Shown piece after piece: positions 6,642-10,804 of a DNA stretch of 10,804 nt. Numbering within the stretch: position 1 is the first letter of the stretch; each line of letters starts with the position of its first letter. Below the pieces are notes generated by a model. That model did no database searches and had not been told where the DNA came from. It saw nothing but the letters and a program-made list of their open reading frames with translations. The stretch lies in NCBI GenBank assembly GCA_028865155.1, contig JAGWKW010000030.1, positions 1 to 10,804 on the forward strand, read 5' to 3'. Position numbers and translations under genes: made by a program. This DNA comes from Alphaproteobacteria bacterium. GTDB lineage: Bacteria; Pseudomonadota; Alphaproteobacteria; UBA9219.

Positions 6642-8459
6642 CTAGTCGCGGTTTTGTGCCTTATCGATTTTAACGGTCTTTTTCGGATCGCCCCACCATG
6701 TATCGGTGACGGCCAGCCCATAAGGCGGCGCGATTTTCGGCTGGCCGAATTTATCCCAATAGGCGATGCGATACGACCCGATATACCAGTGCGGGATAAC
6801 GTAATATTGCCACGACAACACGCGATCCAGCGCGCGGCACGCGGTCACCAGATCTTCGCGGCTCTTGGCCTGCACCAGCTTTTTCAGCAAAGCGTCCACG
6901 ACCGGGTCATGCACGCCGATCAGGTTGTGGCTGCCTTTCTGGTTTGCGCGGTTCGACGCCCAGAAATCGAATTCCTCGTTGCCCGGTGACAGCGAAGCCG
7001 GAAACACCGCAATCGTCATGTCGAAATCGAAATCGTCCATCAGGTTCTGAAACTGCGCGGTATCGACGATGCGGAACGTCGCATGGATGCCCAACCGTTC
7101 GAGGTTACGCAGAAAAGGCTGCACCCAGCGATTGAACATCGGCTCGTCATCGACGATCTGAAATGTGAAGGGCTTGCCTTGCGCATCGACCAGCGTGCCG
7201 TTTTTAAGCACCCACCCCGCCTGTTTCAAAAGTGCAGCAGCCTTTTCCAAATTGGCACGGTCTTCGCCGCTGCCGTTGCTTTTGGGCAGCGTGAAGGGTT
7301 TGGTGAACAGTTCGGGCGGCAGTTCTTTACGATACGGATCGAGCAGCTTCAGTTCGGCAGGCGAGGGCAATCCCTTAGCCGCTAGTTCCGAATTTTCGAA
7401 ATAGCTCGTGGTGCGCCGATAGGCGTTATAGGCGAACATTTTGTCCGACCATTCGAAATCGAACGCGTAATTCAACGCTTCGCGGACAAGCCGGTTCCGG
7501 AAAATCGGCCTGCGGATATTGAAAACGAAAGCCTGCATGCCCGCCGGAAGCCGGTTCGGGATTTCCTGCCGTTTGATCAGCCCTTCTTTGACGGCGGGCG
7601 TGTCATAGGCCAAGGCCCAGTCCTTGGCGATATTCTCAAGCCGGAAATCGTAACGCCCGGCCAGAAACGCCTCTAGCGACACGGTCGCATCGCGGTAATA
7701 GTCGTAAGTGATGCGGTCGAAATTGTACCGGCCTTTGTTGACCGGCAAATTGCGTGCCCACCAATTCTTGACGCGGACATAGGTGATGCTGCGGCCCGGA
7801 ACCATGCTTTCGATCTTGTACGGCCCGCTGCCAATAATGGGCTTCAGTGTCGTCGCGGCAAAGTCGCGGCCCTGCCACGACTTTTTCTCGAACACCGGCA
7901 TCTGCCCCATGATCATCGGCAATTCGGTGTTATGCCCGTTGCGGAAAACGAATTTGACAGTATCCGGCCCGGTCTGTTCGACCTTCAACACATCCTTGTA
8001 ATAGCTGCGATAGAAAGGGTGGCCCTTGTCGCGTAAAATCTGGAAAGAAAAAATCACGTCTTCCGGCGTGATCTTCGCGCCGTCCTGAAACCGCGCTTGC
8101 GGGCGCAGTTTGTATTCGACCCAGCTGCGGTCGGGCGCGACGGTAACGCTTTGCGCAATCCACCCATATTCGCTGAATGGCTCGTCGAGCGAGCTTGCCA
8201 TCAGCGTTTCGAACACCATGCCCGCGCCGTCCGCTGCCACGCCTTTGAGCGTAAACGGGTTCAGCGTGTCGTAAGTGCCGATGGACGCCAGATGCAGCGT
8301 GCCACCCTTGGGAGCGTTCGGGTTAACGTAATCGAAATGGGTGAAGCCGGGCTTATATTTCGGCTCGCCATGCAAGGCGATGCCCTGATGCGCTTCTTGC
8401 GCGGCGGCAGGCAGGGCCAGAAGAAAAAACGCCGCCGCGAAAGCCAGAAGGCGTTTCAT
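6642..8459 (-). CDS. Periplasmic substrate-binding protein of an ABC transporter, YejA-like (SBP family 5)
   Basis: Solute-binding proteins of this family capture peptides in the periplasm and hand them to an inner-membrane ABC permease; E. coli YejA serves the YejABEF importer used by microcin C. The 605-residue product has a clear Sec signal peptide: KR at 2-3, a hydrophobic run 4-16, and likely cleavage after A20 (PAAA/QEA). The mature part opens with FTHFDYVNPNAPKGGTL (39-55), characteristic of the YejA group, and ends with PYGLAVTDTWWGD (579-591), also typical of that group. Start ATG 8459 is chosen for the signal peptide; the longer open frame to 8555 runs into sapC. The start lies 2 nt after the sapC stop with only a weak AGGG ahead, so translational coupling is likely. 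No yejB, yejE or yejF homologue is in the window, so the partner permease is unknown. Peptide binding is inferred from the family. Confidence 0.9.
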   Translation of the reverse strand: MKRLLAFAAAFFLLALPAAAQEAHQGIALHGEPKYKPGFTHFDYVNPNAPKGGTLHLASIGTYDTLNPFTLKGVAADGAGMVFETLMASSLDEPFSEYGWIAQSVTVAPDRSWVEYKLRPQARFQDGAKITPEDVIFSFQILRDKGHPFYRSYYKDVLKVEQTGPDTVKFVFRNGHNTELPMIMGQMPVFEKKSWQGRDFAATTLKPIIGSGPYKIESMVPGRSITYVRVKNWWARNLPVNKGRYNFDRITYDYYRDATVSLEAFLAGRYDFRLENIAKDWALAYDTPAVKEGLIKRQEIPNRLPAGMQAFVFNIRRPIFRNRLVREALNYAFDFEWSDKMFAYNAYRRTTSYFENSELAAKGLPSPAELKLLDPYRKELPPELFTKPFTLPKSNGSGEDRANLEKAAALLKQAGWVLKNGTLVDAQGKPFTFQIVDDEPMFNRWVQPFLRNLERLGIHATFRIVDTAQFQNLMDDFDFDMTIAVFPASLSPGNEEFDFWASNRANQKGSHNLIGVHDPVVDALLKKLVQAKSREDLVTACRALDRVLSWQYYVIPHWYIGSYRIAYWDKFGQPKIAPPYGLAVTDTWWGDPKKTVKIDKAQNRD

Positions 8460-8461
8460 CC

Positions 8462-9211
8462 CTATGCCGCCGGCATCAGTTCGACAAGATTCTGCCAGCG
8501 GTGCGAGGAAAGCAGCTGCGCATAGACAAGGCCGAGCCAGCCTTTCTTGCGCCACTGTAAAACGACGCTATCGGGCAGCGCGTCGAATTTCTTGGGGTCG
8601 ATGATCAAAAAACCACTCAACTGGATGCGCGTACCGTCGCGGGCGTCGATTTCGGCGTTGTTCGGCATTAGAAGATCGTATTCCTTCAGCGCCTTGACGA
8701 ATTCGTCGGTGCTGTCGCCCTGCTGGCGCAGCGCGGCGCAGAATTCCATCGCGCTTTTCGTGAAGGCGCTTGGCTCCTCGCCTTCGAACAGGGGAAATTC
8801 GCCATTCTCGCTCATCATGCCGCTGGCGTCGTCGATGCACAGAACGAACTGCTTGTTGTCGGGGTCGTCCATCAGAATGAACGGGTAACGCCGGATATAG
8901 GCGGGCAGATACGCGCCGTTGACCCATTGGCCGTCGTCGCCGACAAACAGGTTCTGGTCGTTCTTCAGCCCGACAACCGCAGCCGGAACCGGCAACGGCC
9001 CATCGGCGAAAACAATGGGGTAATAAGCGGCCGCCATTGGAAATTCGTCGACGAGCAGGGGAACGGCATTCGTTTTGCCTGCGAAGGCAAAGCTGGTCGG
9101 GCGGCTCAGCTTCATATTGCCGTCGCGTGCGCGGTCGAGCGGCCGCGGCGCCGCATAGAACATCGGCAGGGCGTTATCGATGGTGTTGCTCGGCGAGGAC
9201 GGCTGGTTCAT
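8462..9211 (-). CDS. SapC family protein (S-layer-associated SapC type, not the Sap peptide permease)
   Basis: The 249-residue product resembles the SapC family named after a Campylobacter fetus S-layer-associated protein. These proteins are common in alpha- and gammaproteobacteria and have no firmly established biochemical role. Recognisable blocks are YYPIVFADGPLPVPAAVVGL (63-82), QNLFV (86-90), YLPAYIRRYPF (101-111), the acidic FPLFEGEEPS stretch, and WLGLVYAQLLSSHRW (225-239) near the C-terminus. There is no signal peptide or membrane segment, so it is probably cytosolic, unlike the membrane permease SapC of the Sap transporter. Start ATG 9211 has AAGGA (9223-9219) at 7 nt spacing; an open frame extending to 9589 overlaps rnd and is rejected. 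It is followed after 2 nt by the yejA-like gene and preceded by a good promoter. The shared transcript suggests an envelope or nutrient role, but that is inference. Confidence 0.85.
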   Translation of the reverse strand: MNQPSSPSNTIDNALPMFYAAPRPLDRARDGNMKLSRPTSFAFAGKTNAVPLLVDEFPMAAAYYPIVFADGPLPVPAAVVGLKNDQNLFVGDDGQWVNGAYLPAYIRRYPFILMDDPDNKQFVLCIDDASGMMSENGEFPLFEGEEPSAFTKSAMEFCAALRQQGDSTDEFVKALKEYDLLMPNNAEIDARDGTRIQLSGFLIIDPKKFDALPDSVVLQWRKKGWLGLVYAQLLSSHRWQNLVELMPAA

Positions 9212-9221
9212 GGGCTTATCC

Positions 9222-9250
9222 TTGAATGCGAAATATGTCCGTTCTGTATA
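9222..9250 (+). promoter_or_regulatory. Candidate promoter of rnd, overlapping the sapC promoter
   Basis: On the plus strand TTGAAT (9222-9227) is followed after 17 nt by TGTATA (9245-9250). The -10 occupies the same six bases as the -10 of the divergent sapC promoter. The resulting rnd leader would be about 65 nt. The -10 match is weaker than on the opposite strand, so confidence is moderate. Confidence 0.4.
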
Positions 9251-9273
9251 TGGCAAGGGCGGGGTTGTGGCAA
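9245..9273 (-). promoter_or_regulatory. Candidate sigma70-type promoter of sapC and the yejA-like gene
   Basis: On the minus strand TTGCCA (9273-9268), a 17-nt spacer and TATACA (9250-9245) form one of the best promoter matches in the window. The predicted start is near 9238, leaving a leader of about 27 nt that contains the AAGGA ribosome binding site. Its -10 hexamer is, on the other strand, the -10 of the rnd promoter candidate. Confidence 0.6.
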
Positions 9274-9322
9274 GACGCCGATAGCTGCTAAAGGTAAAAG
9301 ATTGTAACCGACAGAAGCCGCC

Positions 9323-10474
9323 ATGACCCTTATTTCGACCAGCGAAGACCTCGCCGCTTTTTGCGCCCGCCAGAAGGGCGCGAATTTCGTCACCGTCGAT
9401 ACCGAGTTCATGCGCGAACGCACCTACTGGCCCAAATTGTGCCTTGTTCAGGTCGGCGGTGCAGACGAAGCCGTTGCAATCGACCCCTTGGCCGAAGGCA
9501 TCGACCTGTCGCCCCTGTTCCGGCTCATGAGCGACCCGGCTGTCCTGAAGGTCTTCCATGCCGCGCGGCAGGATGTCGAGATTTTTCACAACCTGACCGG
9601 TTGCGTGCCGTCGCCGATGTTCGACACGCAGGTCGCGGCGATGGTCTGCGGCTATGGCGAGTCTGCGAGCTATGAAACGCTTGCCTCATCGCTGGCAGGC
9701 GCGACAATCGACAAATCGAGCCGCTTTACCGATTGGGCGCGGCGGCCCCTGTCGGACAAGCAGTTGGCTTACGCACTCGGCGATGTCACTCATCTGCGCG
9801 ACGTTTACCGCAAGCTGAAAAATTCGCTCGACAAAACCGGACGCGGCGAATGGGTGGGCGAAGAAATGGCCATGCTGACCAGCCCCGACACTTATGCCGC
9901 CGATCCACGCTTAGCATGGAAGCGACTCAAACTGCGCGGCGGCAAGCCGCGCCAATGTGCGCTGGCGCAGGAAGTCGCCGCCTGGCGCGAGGGCGAGGCG
10001 CAACGGATCGATGTGCCGCGCAGCCGCATATTGCGCGACGAGGCGTTGCTCGAAATCATCCACCACCCGCCGCAAAGCGCGCATGATCTGGCGCGGATTC
10101 GCGGACTCAGCCAAGGCTTTGCCGAGGGCAGGCAAGGGGCGGAGCTTCTTAAAGCGGTGGCGTGCGCGCTCGCCGTGCCGCTCGAAGAGTGTCCACGCAG
10201 CGAAGACCGCCGCCGCCCGCCGCCGGGCATCGGCCCTGCGGTCGATCTGCTCAAGGTTCTGCTCAAACAGGTCAGCGAAGAGCACGGCGTCGCCACGAAG
10301 CTGATTGCTTCGACCGACGATCTCGAAGATATCGCGGCCAGCGACGAAGCCGCCGTACCCGCTCTGCAGGGCTGGCGGCGCGACCTGTTCGGCAATCTCG
10401 CCCTTGCCCTTAAGCGGGGCGAGCTTGCGATGCGGCTGAAGGGGAAAAAAGTCGTTCTAGGCCGGGCGGAATAG
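9323..10474 (+). CDS. rnd: Ribonuclease D
   Basis: RNase D is a 3'-5' exoribonuclease that trims tRNA precursors and other structured RNA 3' ends, in the cytosol. The 383-residue product has the full DEDDy exonuclease site: D26 and E28 in VDTEF, D84 in ARQDVEIF, and Y150/D154 in YALGD. The domain ends with the TDWARRPLSDKQLAYALGDVTHL stretch typical of RNase D. An HRDC domain follows at roughly 210-290 (WREGEAQRIDVPRSRILRDE), then a second C-terminal helical segment ending in a basic tail. Length fits the family (about 370-390). The ATG has only a weak AGAAG 5 nt upstream, but it sits exactly where the family starts and no better start exists. It is divergent from sapC with 111 bp between start codons. 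No terminator was recognised after the stop. Confidence 0.96.
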   Translation: MTLISTSEDLAAFCARQKGANFVTVDTEFMRERTYWPKLCLVQVGGADEAVAIDPLAEGIDLSPLFRLMSDPAVLKVFHAARQDVEIFHNLTGCVPSPMFDTQVAAMVCGYGESASYETLASSLAGATIDKSSRFTDWARRPLSDKQLAYALGDVTHLRDVYRKLKNSLDKTGRGEWVGEEMAMLTSPDTYAADPRLAWKRLKLRGGKPRQCALAQEVAAWREGEAQRIDVPRSRILRDEALLEIIHHPPQSAHDLARIRGLSQGFAEGRQGAELLKAVACALAVPLEECPRSEDRRRPPPGIGPAVDLLKVLLKQVSEEHGVATKLIASTDDLEDIAASDEAAVPALQGWRRDLFGNLALALKRGELAMRLKGKKVVLGRAE

Positions 10475-10804
10475 GTTTGCCGCAATCCCTGTCGCACATC
10501 GTCTGCGCCATCGCGTCGCGGACGGTCGTTTCGAGGAAAACGATTTTCTGCGCATCGAAATGCGCCCCGACGCGGCGCAGCATGGCCGCTGCCATTGGCA
10601 TGGATTTGGCGCGCTCGGAAATACGGCCGCCTTTCGCTTTGTAAAAAGACTCCTTGCGATGTGTGGCGGAAATCAGGGTGTGACGGATGCTTCCGTTTCG
10701 AAGGACGGCGGGCAAGGCCTGGCTGCATACTGCCTCCCCCAAAGCGCGCCAGTAGCCGCCGATGACACATAAGGTATGGTGACGCTGTTTCGGGTAATGC
10801 GTTT
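10410..10804 (-). CDS. Unidentified open frame reaching the right edge; doubtful gene
   Basis: This minus-strand frame is open from the window edge to a stop at 10410-10412 and would end by overlapping the last 65 bases of rnd antisense. Readable residues include LCVIGGYWRALGEAV, GGRISERAKSMPMAAAML and KIVFLETTVRDAMAQTMCDR. I do not recognise a family. A short CDRDCGKPIPP vaguely recalls a DksA/TraR zinc finger, but the second cysteine pair is absent. Codon third positions are moderately GC-rich, which does not separate it from noise here. It could be the 3' end of a gene entering from the right, or chance. A competing minus-strand frame, open from the edge to a TGA at 10673-10675 (43 codons), is equally plausible. 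Confidence 0.2.
   Translation of the reverse strand, partial: THYPKQRHHTLCVIGGYWRALGEAVCSQALPAVLRNGSIRHTLISATHRKESFYKAKGGRISERAKSMPMAAAMLRRVGAHFDAQKIVFLETTVRDAMAQTMCDRDCGKPIPPGLERLFSPSAASQARPA
10475..10804. other. 330 bases downstream of rnd without a supported gene
   Basis: Apart from the doubtful minus-strand frames that enter from the right edge, I see no confident gene, RNA, repeat or terminator. A strong Shine-Dalgarno-like AAGGAG lies on the minus strand at 10655-10650, but no ATG, GTG or TTG follows at usable distance. On the plus strand an ATG at 10775 begins a frame open to the edge (MVTLFRVMR) with an AAGG only 1 nt upstream; this is too little to call a gene. Confidence 0.5.

Noticed and set aside
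8460-8555. N-terminal extension of the YejA-like protein to 8555
   Set aside because: It overlaps sapC and would bury the clear signal peptide that begins at 8459.
9212-9589. N-terminal extension of the SapC frame to 9589
   Set aside because: The extra 126 codons overlap rnd and the divergent promoters and are not SapC-like; ATG 9211 has a proper AAGGA and family-like start.
10440-10500. DksA/TraR-like zinc finger (CDRDCGKPIPP) in the right-edge frame
   Set aside because: Only part of the first cysteine pair region is matched; the second CxxC is missing and the frame ends antisense inside rnd.
9892-10770. Minus-strand open frame of 292 codons across rnd
   Set aside because: Antisense to the RNase D HRDC region, arginine-rich and low in structure-like pattern; typical shadow of GC-rich coding sequence.

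Overview
The window is a GC-rich bacterial chromosomal segment made almost entirely of housekeeping genes. The protein sequences (an alphaproteobacterial-type PurC N-terminus, RecG, SdhE immediately before Mfd, a SapC-family protein, a YejA-like binding protein and RNase D) suggest an alphaproteobacterium, perhaps a deep-branching or Rhodospirillales-like lineage. That placement rests on recognising sequence features, not on a search. I see no rRNA, tRNA, CRISPR array, insertion sequence or phage gene.

Layout. Minus strand, left edge: the first 163 codons of purC (purine synthesis; the rest lies off the left edge), with a good sigma70-like promoter and a small hairpin close to the expected transcription start. 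Upstream of it on the same strand is recG (596-2677). recG is divergent from an sdhE-mfd pair on the plus strand (2868-6632) whose genes are 3 nt apart. The 190 bp between the recG and sdhE start codons holds the most unusual element of the window: a 143-bp gap-free imperfect palindrome (2679-2821, 55 of 71 positions paired), which covers the likely divergent promoters and the recG ribosome binding site.

mfd converges, with 9 nt between stop codons, on a minus-strand pair, sapC then a yejA-like periplasmic binding protein gene. These are 2 nt apart and probably translationally coupled. No transporter permease or ATPase is in view. sapC is divergent from rnd (9323-10474, plus strand), and the two appear to use back-to-back promoters that share one -10 hexamer. 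The last 330 bases contain only ORFs open to the window edge that I cannot identify.

Functionally, recG (fork and junction remodelling) and mfd (transcription-repair coupling) are related SF2 translocases sharing the helicase core and the post-motif-VI translocation region. sdhE matures the flavoprotein subunit of respiratory complex II, and rnd trims RNA 3' ends. I found no convincing new multi-gene system. The palindrome at the recG/sdhE divergence and the sapC-yejA-like pair are the items most worth following up.
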